From Mycteria americana (taxonomy: Eukaryota; Chordata; Aves; Ciconiiformes; Ciconiidae): a stretch of 64,000 nucleotides of DNA. Where the stretch lies: assembly GCF_035582795.1 (NCBI RefSeq), contig NC_134372.1, positions 36,987,316 to 37,051,315 of the forward strand. The letters are read 5' to 3'. Shown in pieces: positions 51,604-64,000 of this stretch. Numbering within the stretch: the first letter of the stretch is position 1; each line of letters opens with the position of its first letter. Below the pieces are notes generated by a model, which was not told the origin of the DNA, ran no database searches, and worked only from the letters and a program-made list of their open reading frames with translations. A program made the position numbers and the translations under genes.

Positions 51604-54600
51604 CTACTGCTTCTCTAACTCTGAAACATACAGAAGATGATCCTCTGGTGACTTCCCATGTGTTTTACTAAGATGAAGTTTAACAGCATGCTTGCTTGCA
51701 AAAGTCCTGTTACAAAGTTTGCACTGATAGGAAGTTCCAATGTCTTCCTCTGGAGAGGACGTCACCAGTTTTTCAGACGGTGACTTTGCTTGTGCTATCT
51801 GATTGTTAATCTGTTCACTGGACAGTTTGGACAAGTCTCTTAACCTGAAACCCAGATGCGATTCAAGATGACTGATATAAGTTGAAGGAGTTCTGATCTG
51901 TGAAGCACAGTCATTACAAAAGAACACTGGGTGCCCAGTGTCCAAATTTTTAAGGAACTTAGTTCCCCCTGTCCTTCGGAGCTGGTATTTCACATTGGCT
52001 AGCCAGTGGCTAATTGTGGTCATTGAAAGTCCCGTAAACCTGGAAATGTGCATTCTTTCTTGAGGGCTCAAGTCTGACATGATGTATTTTCCCTCTGAAG
52101 TCTGCCGTAAACTAGCTGCAAACTGGGCCTGCAGTATGAGCAAGTGCTGAGGGTTCCAGTTAGACTGACGTCCCTTCCTTTTCTGAGCTGGTGTACTCTC
52201 TTCTGGTTCCTCTATTGTGGTACCGTCAATGTCAGATTTCTCAGATATGCTGGAAGGTGTGGAAGATTTTGATGTGTGACTTTCTGTCAGGTTCTTCAGC
52301 ATATCAGATATATCTGACAAGGCATTCTCGCGTAGCGGCGAGTTTGACATGAATGACACGACTGCAGATGTCTTTGCTGTTGTCACTGTAGATGAAGAAG
52401 ATGCAGAAGATGTCGATGTGGATGACAAAAGCGCTGAACCCAAAGAGCAGCTTTTGTCACTCTTGCCTTTCGTCAAATCTATGGGTTGGTCATTGTTGAC
52501 ATGATAAAAATAACGGTCCAAGTGGTCTGTTTTTTTGGACTGTAGAGGTGGGGTGGCCACTGCAGCCTTTTCCGCCAAACTGTTGCTCATTTTAAAAAGC
52601 ATGCTCATGGGATCCAAAGCGGGCAAAGATGGCTTTGCTGCCTTCCCAAGGTGAATATTCATGACAGACTGCAGGGCACTTAATGGATTTACAAACGGCT
52701 GTTCAGGAGGGTGATCAGTAATGATAGCTGTGCTGCTACTTAAAGAACTTACAATGGACTTAACAGGCTCTTTCCCGTTTTCCACAGGTTCTACAGTTGG
52801 ACTATCCTTGCAACCATCTCTCTGAGGGACCGGGCTGTTCTGCTGGCTTTTAAAGCCACCATCATTGGAGGACTCCATCTTAAGGGGTTCACTGACTTCA
52901 CTACTGCATGGCGAAGGTGTTGCACGCTTCATTGGAGAAAGCTTTCCTTCAGGTTCTTTCATTTTTTCCTCCACTTTAGCCACCTTCTCAGTGACTTTCT
53001 TTACCAATTCTTCCATGGCATGGAAGTTTGTTTTTGGCACAGGTGAGGTCTGACTGCTTGGTGGAGACACCAAGGGCTGGTTTTTACTTGGTGATACTAG
53101 TTCGTTGTTTCCAAACATAGGTTTTAAAGGTGTACTCTTCCCAGATGAACCCAATGACAGCTTCATCATATTAGGCAGCTGATAGGCAGCATGAATGCTG
53201 GGGTAGCCGCCCCAGCTTGGCGTCCCATTCTGGGCTTTGTTTATAGCTGATGTAACTGTGTTTTCTAAAGACTTCAATATATCTAATCCCCCCTTAGGGC
53301 TTTCTTCTAGGTCATTTTCAGTCAAGTAATGGTATTTTGAGGAGATATCATACTTCTCCTCATCTTCACTTGACTTTTCTTTGTCTTTCATTTTGTCATC
53401 AGCAATGCCTCTTTCTTTATCTACTTCTTTTTTTATTTCAACATTTAATTTAGGGGAAACACTAGAAGGTGTATTGGAAGGAGACGTAAAAGTGGTGGCA
53501 GCTAGTGGCACAGACTGGACTTTCTCATCTACTAAGGACGTTATCGTTGGTGTCGCTGGGGCTTCTATAATTGGCTTCCCTTTTTTCATGGCAGAGTTAG
53601 TGACTTTAATAAAATGTCCCGTCACCATCATGTGAGCCGTGAGTTCCTGCAGAGTGTCGTGCGAACTTCCGCACTCCATGCACTTCAGAATTTGAGATTT
53701 CCTTGCCTCAAAGTGCCAGGCATAGCTGGCACCATTCTGGTGACCATAGCGATTATTTGGCGTAATATAAGGATTAGAATTCTTTTGAAGTGCATCGTTG
53801 GTATCCGAGATTGTTGCTTTTGGTGTTCCACCTGTGGAATCTGGAGAACTTGGAAGTTCAAGCTCCAGTGATGCTTTCTTTCTAGTAGCTGGGATAATTT
53901 TTGCTGCTACAGGTGTAACAGGTTCCTTCAGAGGCACTTTTTGGTAGTGTTTTGTTTTGATCATATGAACACTCAAATCCTGAAGAGATTCAAATGAATG
54001 ACCACAGTACATACACTTTAATACTTTCTGGGCATCTTCTTTCCCTTCCATTTCAAGCAAAGAACGTTTACGAGGTTTGGACCATCTTTTGGGGTTATTG
54101 TTATCAGTTTCATGGTTGTCATCTCGATAATGTCCCGTTTCATTCATGTGCACTGTTAATTCTACTAAAGTATCATAGGCAGCACTGCAGTCTTTACAGC
54201 GGAATTTACTGGCTCCAGTAAATATAGAGCCATAAAGCTTACTGCTTTGTCTGTACAATTGAACTGTGCTAAAAAGACTTGGTTCAGGAAGAATTCTGCT
54301 CTGAGAAACTTGCTGCAGTGTTTTAGCCATAGCAGTCTGGTGCCAGTCAAAGCTGCCACTTCCACAACTGCTACTGCTGCTGCTGCTACTGCTGCTGCTA
54401 CCATTGGTTTTTTCCGAAATTGGCTGGTGAAGGTTCAAATTGAGATTGGACCAGTAGGAATTAGAGAGGAAGTTATTATATACGGCTTTCATTTGTTCTA
54501 AACTATCAGATACAGTAGAGTCTTCCAGTGGTATTGAAACCTCCTTGCTCTCTTCCTCATTTTTAATGGAGCTGCTCTCGAAGTCTGCCATGCGGTCACT

Positions 54601-54803
54601 TGTCTCACTGATATGTGACTCACTGTCCATTTCATGGCTAGAGAACTCAGCTGCCGGAGAGTTTTGGTAGCTTTGGCAGTTCTTACTGAAGTCTTTTTCT
54701 GGACATGCATATTTTGCTGAAGGCTCCCCATCAACTGCATTTTCATCAGGTTCCACATCTTCTTCCACCAGTGCTGCTGCTTTTAGTTCATCTGAAACAT
54801 AGG
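51604..54803 (-). CDS. TSHZ3: TSHZ3, large terminal coding exon (exon 2), partial CDS
   Basis: This exon encodes almost all of teashirt zinc finger homeobox protein 3, a nuclear transcriptional regulator of the teashirt family. The family is known for roles in smooth-muscle and neuronal development and for repression through CtBP. The reading frame is open from the split Ala codon and Tyr at the 5' edge to TAG at 51604-51606. Numbering from the Val at 54768-54766: C2H2 fingers 1-3 have Cys/His at 191/194/207/213, 252/255/268/274 and 363/366/379/385. The atypical homeodomain is at about 864-934. Fingers 4 and 5 are at 951/954/967/971 and 1016/1019/1032/1037. There is an acidic N-terminus, a Ser run at 124-134, a basic NLS-like stretch at 226-236, a PIDLT CtBP-type motif at 762-766 and a Lys/Glu-rich helix near 585-606. 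Adding 25 gives full-length numbering, predicting about 1,079 residues against 1,081 in human TSHZ3 as I remember it. The start Met lies on exon 1, outside the window. No frameshift or missing zinc ligand is seen. TSHZ1 and TSHZ2 are less likely because the whole sequence follows TSHZ3. Confidence 0.98.
54367..54399 (-). repeat. TSHZ3: Poly-serine trinucleotide repeat inside TSHZ3
   Basis: Eleven consecutive Ser codons (mostly AGC/AGT) encode residues 124-134 of the exon frame, followed by CGSGSFDW. The same low-complexity Ser tract sits at this place in mammalian TSHZ3 as I remember it. It is therefore an old feature of the gene, although its length can be expected to vary between individuals or species. 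Confidence 0.9.
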
Positions 54804-54833
54804 CTATTATGAAGAGAAGAAAATATAAGTTAG
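54804..54833 (-). promoter_or_regulatory. TSHZ3: Splice acceptor, pyrimidine tract and branch point of TSHZ3 exon 2
   Basis: On the minus strand the exon is preceded by AG at 54805-54804 and a pyrimidine-rich tract, TTTTCTTCTCTTC. A CTAAC branch-point match at 54833-54829 puts the branch A about 26 nt upstream of the acceptor. The exon opens with CC TAT, so an upstream exon ending in G would complete an Ala codon. This agrees with the known TSHZ gene structure, in which a tiny first coding exon of about 13 codons joins one huge exon. Confidence 0.93.
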
Positions 54834-57800
54834 TTTCTGCAGATCATACTTTTGCTCAAGTGTTTTAGCCAAGGAAGTGTACTTATTTGTAAAATTAAAC
54901 AGTTAAAATTTAGTGTTTCTTCAGAGCAAGAAAAAAATCTGCTCTTCAAACATAATTTGCCACCTTATTCTTCTCAAGGGGCAACAGCTTGAAATTAAAA
55001 CTAAATTTGAAATTAATGAAGCACATTCTGGAGGTGGCATTCATTTCTAAAGTAATAAATTACTTGTATCAACCTCAGAGACAGCAGTTCCTGTCTGTCA
55101 ATTAATATGTCTTATGCTTCTCCTACCCCTAATGCATTTCTTAACAGACAGATTCACAATTTAAATTAAGCAAGCATTTTTTGCTCATTACAGTTTTGAG
55201 ACTTAATCTTTAATAAATATAGAGTACAACAAACATCAAAAATTCCTACAAAGTAAAAAAATCCCCAGTTACAATCATCAAAAAATGAGATTTTTAAAAA
55301 GTTATCATTATTAGTAGTATCATGTTTTAGAGGAGGAGATGGTAAAAGCAGGTGACGCAACCTTTTGAAACAACTCACTAAGAGCAATTTGAGGATATTC
55401 ATTATGGGTGTAACAAATGACCCATTCACATTTAAACATACCTTTCTCAACAAGAAAGCCCACGCAGAATTATGTCAGGAGCTAGTTCAAGAAAATTGGT
55501 ATGCTGTACTCATTCTTGCTGTATAAATATATACAAGACCTTCCAGTGGACCTTACAAATGTCAAAGTGTTTGCTCTTTAGACTACTTTGTCAATATTTA
55601 CTCAGCATAAGCTACACGGACACCCAACAGGGATCCTGTTTTTCTTCCCCCCCCTCAAGTAATGCAACTGGTGATGTAAATCTAAGATACTCTTCCTGAA
55701 TAGGATAGTTGGGAACTGACAGTAAACACATTCTTTTTTCCACGGTGCTTCTGTACAAGTATTCTACGTATACTAAGTCTACCTGAGTTTTTTCCTTCAG
55801 GCAAGAAAACTATGGAAACATGAACAGAGGGATCATTAACTGATCAAAGTGATCTATTTCTATGTATTGCATTAATTTACAGCTAAGGAAGAAAGCAAAA
55901 ATAGAACATGACTGTTCTGCGTTAAGTGGAACTTAAAATTTTCTTGCAATCTCTCACAAATACAATTATAAACTTTGAAAAAAATGCATTTCCAGTAGAC
56001 TCTATGGTTGAAGACACTTGACTTTTGACCTTCTCTGCAACACATCTGGAATGTGCGGGTATCTGTATCTTAAACACACTGAATAATCTATAGCTTGTTT
56101 ATTCAGACAATAGTGCAGAGAAGATAATAGTTTACACCCCAAAAAGATCTACTTTAACCAACAGAGTGAAAAATTTAGAACAGTATAGTAGATACCACAC
56201 ATACAGTACTGAACCGTGCAAACTTTCTTCAGAGAAAATATCTTCAGATATTATCAGAAAATCACAAGAGACAAAACAACTGTTAAAGTAACAATGAAAT
56301 CAGGCCTTTAGTTTCACATGGAATATTTCTTCATTCAGTTAGGAAATACAAAATATTCACTACTGTTCTTTCACATGGATGAATGGTAGCGAATCTTCCT
56401 CCAAGCATGTAAAGTTATAATCTGATCTTCAGAATAGAAGTTAAACCTTTGAAAGCACAAACATATCACAGAAGAGCAACACATAATTGTGATTAGGTAG
56501 TTCAGCTCGGATAATTTCAATGCAGAAAATTCATGCAGCAAGGGTCCTATTTTTAACGTTTGGGAGACGATAGTTTGAAAGAATTATGTTAAAAACTTTA
56601 TTATAAGATGATTCAAAGATGCTGATATGAAGATCAGACTTTAACAGCAAGTATATGTACTCTAATGAAATAGAGCTGTGCTGTTTTGCTCTATTTTATG
56701 CTTTTCAAAATATTTTGAAACAATTCAAGAATCCTTATTTTATGTATATTACAGTCATATCAGCAATTTGTAGCAAGGAAAAATGCCTATCCTGCAAATA
56801 CTTGTGACGAAACAACTACAAAAAATCTAACAAGGTGGATTTCATTCAATACTTTAATTCCCCTATGGATGGTGCAGATTGTTTTTCATCCTAATTATTT
56901 GTTCCATCATGTTTCTGAACTCTACCAAAAACTTCAGCAATGGAGACCAAAGCAGTTCAAATTATTCTCTAAAGCTGAAAAACTTTAAATAATTCCTGAT
57001 AATGTGTAAACAACTGGCTACCAACTACCCCTTTCTCAACCACGCCATATCCTAGAGTAAGGAAGGACGGAAGGAAGAAATGACAGCATGAAACCTATGA
57101 TTTGGAAGAAAATGTACCCTTTTTCTTTTCTACCTTGTGGAAACAGTTTTTCTTTTACAACTCCCGTTCCTTTGTCTCTGTGGTGAAACTGAAGAATAAT
57201 TCCCTTTTTACGAGGTAAAGAAAACGCACAGTTACTGCCCCGCTGCCTGGATTAGAAAGATCTCATTCGCCCCTGCAGGCTGAGGCGGCACGCCAAAGCA
57301 CTCTGTAAGTGTACCTGCCTTGTGCTCTTTGTGTCTGCTGGGTGCTAGCGTGAGCCTGTGCCACCCACTCCCACCACCACATCACACACCAAAGCCCTTG
57401 GACTTGGTCCCTGCACACCACAGAAAGTGCTCCTGGGGACCAGCGCTCACCTGGTCCCCAAGGTACACAAACAAGGGTCACGGAATCAAGCCCCTAATTC
57501 GTGTGGTTTTCTTTACATTTTTCTTTCTCTTACTGCTGAAATCTTATGAATTTTGTTTGGACTGAAACACTTGTATTGTCACATTCACAGTTTTTTTAGA
57601 GAGTGACTTTTACATTAGGGAAAACCTCCAGCATGCGGCTCATTTAAATGTAAATCTATTTACCTTTCATGCTTTCTTTGCCCTTTTCACCAACTATCAA
57701 GCATATTTGCGTGTTAACCAGGAGCTGCCTCCTCTATAGCTGTTCTCCTTCCTAAGCTCAAGTTGTGAAGCCAAGTTGTGACATCAGTCTTTGATCCAGC

Positions 57801-60769
57801 TACGAGGGAAATGAGGCACAAACAACAGTATGGAATTTAACCCGGCAATCTGCAACTTCGATATACTGACAGTATGAACAACTCCTGCTCTTTCCCCTCC
57901 ACAAGGGAGAGGGGGGATGAAACACGACATTACCCCCAACTTCCTCAACCAAAGGTTTATGCAAGAGATGCAGATGCTCAGGGAAACTTCTTAGCCTAAA
58001 ACACCATCCTAAACCAGAGATTATGCCAGGAGCTTCTAACGCCTTATTCCAAGGGCCGGTCACCTCATCGCTTGCCTTCAGGGCGCTAAAAGGCAACCCA
58101 ACAAGTCCCGGACCAACCTGCGATGGCAGACTCAGGGCATACTCAGAGGCTTTGCCACACCACTACAGGTAGGTTTACAGTGGCTGCAGGGCTTGCAGCT
58201 CCGAGGCTTTGTCCTCAGAGGTTCGATGCAAAAGGCAAATGACACGTTTCCGCCTCAGAAAACCCAATTAAATTGTTACCAGTGTGTGGGACAGAAGAGG
58301 AGAGAGGGTGAAGGCCAAACTTCAGTCCCACGCTAGCAGGGAGTACGGGACTCCCTGCAGGTGCTAGCAGAAAGGAGCCCATCTGCAGCCAAGGGAATCT
58401 CGGATCCCTCCCTGCCCCACCAGATCTTGCTCAGGGGAGAGAGGTGATCTGTATTCTGCCTGAGTACAGATTAAGGTAACAGCTTCACTGCAACAGAAAG
58501 AAGGACAAGGAAGGCCGTAGCAGATAAATTTCTTGTTTGGTTAAGTACCTACAGGAAGAGTAAAGAGACTATGAAAGAGGAGAATAAAATCAGGAGGTGA
58601 TGGTAGAAATTTTTTTTCGCTGAGATTCACTTCCTGGTGGAGAGACTGTCTTTAAGCAGCACTGTCTCAGCCCATCGTTACTCAGCTGCTTCCTTCTTAT
58701 TAAAAGAAAAAAACCAAAAGACTCGTGGTTTGATATTTTTCAAGCGTAGAGTAAATGTTTGAAACAGCAGGGCATCTGTAAAACTGTTCTTCAATGCCTC
58801 GACAGCAAAGTCTGAGGGGAAAAAAACAACTTTAAAGGGAATTCTAATGGCAGAAGAAGTTAATAGGAATGGAAATGAAAGAAATTAGGTGGTTCAGGGG
58901 TTTTTTTGGTTTTTCCAGCATAAAACAAGAAAAAAAAAAGATTACAGTTCTCAAAAAAGTTTTTAGTTTACATCTCAAAGGGCACCATAACCCCCAGGAA
59001 ATTGCCTGCAAGTTGAGCAATGGTGTCACTGTGACATAATATTTGACAAAAAAATGGACAGGAGTTCCCTGGTGTGGCCCTCAGTTTGTAGAGATGAAAA
59101 TATCAAAGGGATTCAGAAACCTATTGCAGGTGCAGCCACGCAGAGGTCGAGAACAGATAGTTCCCTCATTAATATTTATTATAATTATTAACTAAACTGC
59201 TAGGTAATAATGAAATTAACACATTTGCTATCAAAACATAACAGTAAGGTGTGGTATAATGCAATTCGTTTCCACACAAGAGGGAATTACCTTCGTAACT
59301 GAGCTATGGATCATTTCTTTGCCAGTGGAAATAAATTGTGATCCATCACTGCCCAAAATGATCTACATATTGTATATACACTAATAAACTCATATACCTG
59401 GCTCTACACAGACACCAGAGATCTACTGTACAACTGCTCCATTACATTTCTGCAGGCGGAGGAAGTCCCCGTGCAGCTACAACAGCCATTACTCTGCTGC
59501 TGTCCTGGGCCAAGCTCCGCAATCTTCTGAGATGCCCACCAGCACAACAGCTACTGGCCCAAACCCCAACTGCTGGAGGTCCTCTTCAGCAGAAAGATGA
59601 AAAACACTGCATGGTTTTCATCCCTTCCATGGAAACATCCACCCAGTAACGAGGTCAGACACACACCTCCTTGAGTTTGTTTGGAAATACAAAACCACAG
59701 CATTAAAGGCGTATTTTACTGTTCTCCAAAAACAAATTAATTGCACAATTCTTCCCTTATTTCCTGAAAAATGCATCTGAGACCATATATTTTGGCTTGG
59801 ATCTACCCAAATATTTCATTTTGATACTTCTGAAATGTCTTGTTTTAATTATGCTTTTTCGCCAAGCCTTTTTCTTTTATTTTAATTAGCTTACTGGGGT
59901 ATATTTAAACTAGAATATAAGCTCTTTGCTTGAAAAAGTACCAAAACATTCTTCTCACATGAAAAAATGCTTAACTACAAAAGTTTATCGAAACCATTCA
60001 ATTCCTTGGAAATATTTTGGCTTTAACCGAATAGCTTTTTATTAAAAAAATTACAACCAGCTTTATTATTTATTTATGCATGGTTTGAAATCATCGTGTA
60101 ATACTAAGGATCATTTCCCAAACCATCTGATTTTGAGTACATCTTGAAAAAAAAGCTTCTCAACCCTTAAAAAACCTGAATCCATATACTTCTCACGCTT
60201 GAAGAAGAGAACAGCAGAAAGGGGCTGGGAGCAGTAATGCTCCCAATGCTTTCGGGATGAATATTATACTCCCAGTCAAAAAGACAAGGGGAAAAAAGAT
60301 CAGAACAGATCACAAAGTGGAGCAGTGCGTAGGACCCGGCCAGCGAAACTCTCTCTGCAGCCTGACCCCCCTGCTCCCCAAGCCGAAGCACAGTGCTGCG
60401 AGAGGGCTGCTCCTGCCACAGCCAGCGCGGCTGGCAGCGCAGAGCCTTTTCCTAAATATCATTGCCATTCTGCTTTGAAGCAGACACCAGCCACCTAAGA
60501 AATAACCAGAACATTTTTTTAAGATTTAAGTAATTGATGAGAAAACCTCGAAGAGTCCCCAGTTTCAGTGGGATCATTCCGAGTTAAGAGAGGGCACAGT
60601 CTGAACACAAGTCAAGAGAAAGTCAACAGAGAAACAGCAGCACGGAGATGATTTGACTGTGCCAATGAACCTTACTCACAAAATTAATGAACAGAGGCAA
60701 GAGAAAACCAGCTCGGTGGATGGAGTCAATCAAAGACCTAATGCAAATGAAGGCATATAAAAGAGTTAT

Positions 60770-61310
60770 ATTAGTCTGTTAGAAAACTCCCACTCTGCAG
60801 GCCTTCCACTTACAGGAAGAAAGGCAAACATTTCACCCACAACATGAGCTATTTCTATACTGAGACTGACTGATAATTCACATGTAACTGAAATTGTATT
60901 TGAGACTTCACTACTTGGCAGAGATGTTAGCGTATTCCTCATTAGGCGATAGAAATGGGAGGTACGAGTGGCTGCCCTGTTTACAAGAGTGGCAAATGAC
61001 AACACTGTCTCTAAACAGGCATGGCAATACCGATTACCCAGCACCTTGACAGGGACATTATTCCTGTTAGAAAGGTCAAAGGTTCTGTTTCATAGAGGCA
61101 GGACTGTCTATTATGGGAGAGCAATGTTATTTCCAAGTGGAGAGGTCAGCACTTCTCTCGCGCGTCGGCTGAAGTTGCTGGTACCTCGCACCGGAGTACA
61201 ATCCTACTGCAAGACTGATTATTCTCCCCACTGGCAAGGTCAAGAATATTAATTTTGAACATGGTAATTTGATGTGATGTGCATGATTAATGCTTGTTTA
61301 GCTGGATTTT
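60770..61310. promoter_or_regulatory. Candidate intronic enhancer of TSHZ3
   Basis: This block in intron 1 is unlike its neighbours. AGGTCAAAGGTTC at 61073-61085 is a DR1 nuclear-receptor site (COUP-TF/HNF4/RXR type). TGATTAAT at 61284-61291 fits a PBX-HOX site, and TCGCGCGTCGG at 61159-61169 is a tight CpG cluster. There is no open frame or repeat signature across it. Regulation of TSHZ3 by this block is inference from position and motif content. Confidence 0.3.
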
Positions 61311-62094
61311 TTGTATGTTGATAAATCTGCAGCCTTTTCATGCCAATAATAGTGTAGTATTAAGTTATTGGGAATCAGCGTGGATGGATGTGACATAGCA
61401 TGCCAATCTAATGGGTGGCTAACATTAGGCACTAGAAACTTTGAAGTGTACTTGTGTTTGTTCCTTCATGAAAATACTGCAGCTGTCTGCCACAGAGAGC
61501 TCAGAAATAGGCGAGAGGAAGCTAGCCAGCTGCTCTAATCCAGCATCCTGGACTGGTATTACATTTGGAGCAACTTCAGAGAGCTCAAATCAACTGTAAG
61601 TGTTAAGAGTTGAGAATTACATGGACAGGAATACGCAGTGAGGAGACGATAACAAGAAATGAGTTTATATGTCATTAAAGTGTGGGCTGTCTATGTGCAG
61701 ACCAAAGCAAGTCTATGGCAGGCACCTTTTCCTCATGTCACTTTATTCCAAACTCCCCTGGTTTTTGTGTAGTTTAAAGGAGGGTACAGGATTCCGGTCT
61801 CCTATTCACTTTCAACTTTATGCTGCCATATGGCAAGTATCATACAGGCCACCTACAAATGAAGAGAGAGAACATTCAAAAATTGCTACTAATTCTGATA
61901 AGGGAGGCATTCGTTTTTCTGAAACCAAATACTGTTTAGATGTTTGTTAAATGAGAGATTCCTATGCAAAGATCACATTTATGTATCATCTCCTTTATTA
62001 AACACACACCTGAAAAAAACCAGGATGCTATATTATTAAATGGTGGCTTAGAAACAACTTAGCACTATTGGACAGCATCACTCTACTAAGGTGT

Positions 62095-62245
62095 TCAAAA
62101 GCTTCAATGAGTGTTTTATTCTTCACAGCAACCCTGTGGAAGAAAAATTCTTATCCACAGTTTATAGCTGCAAACCTGGAAATCCAAAGAAGTTAAAAAT
62201 TACTTGCCTCGTGCCAGATAAGAAGACAAGTAAAGGAGCCTGTAA
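62095..62245 (-). repeat. MIR-like SINE remnant in TSHZ3 intron 1
   Basis: The plus strand shows the antisense MIR order: TTCTTCACAGCAACCCTGTGG, a diverged TTATCCACAGTTTATAG, AGAAGTTAAAAATTACTTGCC, then an 'aggtcacaca'-like position now lost. This parallels MIR 'ctcacaacaaccctatgagg..attttacagatg..gaggttaagtaacttgcc' as I remember it. Element and gene are in the same orientation. Confidence 0.65.
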
Positions 62246-64000
62246 CTCTTGTACGTTAATATACATAATCCAGCTATTTACACAAAACATGAGAAGATGG
62301 CTTAAGTTTGTGTTTCTGTCCCTATGCTTCTTCACAGTGTGTTTATGTGAGTACAATATATGTGTATAATTGAAAATAATTGCCAGTTTTCAGCTTAAAC
62401 AATTACGAAGAATAAAATACCCAGCGAAATACCCACAGGTGCATGTACTGTGCACAACCCAGAGCCTGTGGTTACAAACCTCCTCTGAGCCAAGCTGCTG
62501 GGATTCAGTAAATGCTGAACCTGCAGACTGCCAGCAAACTTCTTTTCACAATGGGGAAGACAGGAAAGGTTTTTGAAGTAGGAAGTACTGTCACAATTCT
62601 CCTCCAAAGAGCTTTCTGCTCCCAGCGCAGAGCAGGACTTCAGGTACGCTGTGAACGCCTGTTCTACCAGAACTGCGCTGGAGATGTAACATGATGGATC
62701 ACGCCTCTCTCCCCCAAAGCTGTGCTCTGCCTTGATTTCTGCCCGCCGCCTAAACTCCCTGAATTCAACCTGCTGAGCAGGGTTTTTCTAAAATCTGCTC
62801 AAATTATCCACTCGTGAAACATAACACCACTTCTTTCTAACATGGAGAAGAGCACACGATCCTATCACACTGCAGTGTACTCTTCTATGGGTAGGGTTGC
62901 ATGAGGATGGGTCTGAGATCTGTCTCACTTGAATAGTTCATCTGCCACCTTCTACAAGAAGTTTTTGACAAGAAGGGATGTGAAGATTAAAAAACTTGAA
63001 GTGAGACCCAAGGTCCAAGTTACTCCCATGTATAATGAACAAAACCATATAGATTTTTAAAGAGACTTCCTCACGTACAACTTGCCTTCATATGTCATTA
63101 TTGTACAGTCAGAAGTGAACAACATGCTTATAAGAAACTTCACAGCAGTAACAGTTCAGAGACTATGGTCAGGAAAAACAGATTTTTATGGGTTTGGTCC
63201 TAAATTCGCAGTCACACACACACAATACAACTGACTCCCAAAAGTATCACAGCTGTAGAGAAGCTGGAGAACAGTTCATGCCCCACTGTGTGTGCCTGCA
63301 GTTGATTACCAGAAGCAATGCAGGATCACAGTACTCGAGTGGAAGGCCTGAGAAACATCATGGACTCCCATGATGACAGAAGGACCTTCCTTGCTATCGT
63401 ATTTTGTGGAATCAGTGTCCTTCCCCCTTTGCACTCTGGGAGAGTAGAGATTTTAACAGCCCTGTGAGCATAAGCCTGGAATTTCTGGCTGATTCTGCTG
63501 AAAAAGGAGAAAAAAACCTTCTTGGCCTTCCCTGTCACCACATAAACAACTCTTCACAAGCGCCATCAGGACTAGATCAAGTAGGCAAATGAGTAACAGG
63601 GACTTCTCATTAGGAATTCTCAACTGCTGCTCAGTTTGAGTCAGTTCAGGGTCTCGGTGTTCCCGTTTCATCAACATTCATGTAGGACCTTCCTCTTCCT
63701 CCCTTCCCCACTCCTCCACGTTCCTGGGGAAAGGATGCCCCTCCGCCAAGTACACCAAAGTTACAAATGAACATCATTCAAAGGAGCATAAAGTTCCTCA
63801 CTATCCACGGGGAGGTTAAGGGTCAGCTAACCAGCCACCAAGAGGAAACACCACCGGGCATTCAAGAGCCAGGCACAAACTGTTGAAGTAAACAGTTCGC
63901 AAGCAGCCCCATAGTCTGAAAACTTCCACATAAACTTAACAAACACAATTAGTACGTGCATTAGTAAGGGAAAAAAAAACCCACCCTACATTTGCTGTAT

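Larger units (their letters stand above)
54804..64000 (-). other. TSHZ3: TSHZ3 intron 1 (3' part, continues beyond the window)
   Basis: This 9.2 kb holds no recognisable exon. I looked on the minus strand for the short first coding exon (a start codon followed by codons for a basic peptide rich in Arg, Lys and Gln, then a donor) and did not see it. There is also no CpG-island promoter. Modestly GC-rich patches occur at about 57,240-57,480 and 60,310-60,450. A MIR-like remnant lies near 62.1 kb and a CpG-containing candidate regulatory block at 60.77-61.30 kb. The rest is plain AT-rich intronic sequence. Confidence 0.9.

Noticed and set aside
54247-54501. 84-codon plus-strand frame with Thr/Ala repeats
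   Set aside because: It is the shadow of the TSHZ3 Ser-codon repeat on the opposite strand.
57240-57480. GC-richer intronic patch considered as TSHZ3 exon 1 or promoter
   Set aside because: There is no minus-strand ATG followed by codons for the short basic first-exon peptide and a donor, and CpG density is too low for the promoter.
60310-60450. Second GC-richer patch considered as TSHZ3 first exon
   Set aside because: No matching start peptide or splice donor in the needed phase. The 5' exon is most likely beyond 64,000.

Overview
The window looks like vertebrate nuclear DNA, most probably from a bird. It is AT-rich and CpG-poor, with few genes and few repeats. Its recognisable repeats are degraded CR1 LINE pieces and a few ancient MIR-like SINE remnants. 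The one protein-coding unit is a very highly conserved vertebrate developmental regulator. I cannot name the species from sequence alone.

Layout. Positions 1 to about 50,520 form the 3'-side flank of the gene, and I find no convincing gene there. This stretch holds MIR-like fragments near 0.2 and 18.4 kb and CR1 fragments near 10.0-10.5, 22.1-23.0, 25.1-26.0 and 40.6-40.9 kb. It also holds several hairpin-forming inverted repeats and a purine-rich microsatellite at 49.0 kb. An unusual cluster of about a dozen GATTTA-type motifs, several of them the palindrome GATTTATAAATC, lies at 16.78-17.15 kb. From about 50,520 to 54,803 on the minus strand lies the large terminal exon of TSHZ3 (teashirt zinc finger homeobox 3): 3'UTR, stop codon at 51604-51606, and about 1,066 codons up to a clear splice acceptor at 54804-54805. 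From 54,804 to the end is the 3' part of TSHZ3 intron 1. The short first coding exon, which supplies the start methionine, is not in the window.

One gene plus a long non-coding flank is what is expected for a developmental transcription factor in a gene desert (established knowledge of the family). In human, the 3' side of TSHZ3 faces ZNF536 across a large desert, so positions 1-50,000 probably correspond to that interval (inference). The parts most likely to have an undescribed function are therefore candidate regulatory blocks. These are the GATTTA/TGATTTAY cluster at 16.8-17.1 kb, a CpG-enriched block at 49.58-49.70 kb just beyond the 3' end of the gene, and an intronic block at 60.8-61.3 kb with a DR1 nuclear-receptor site and a PBX-HOX-like site. 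All need cross-species alignment and functional data. I see no operon, CRISPR array, tRNA, rRNA, intact transposon or viral element.
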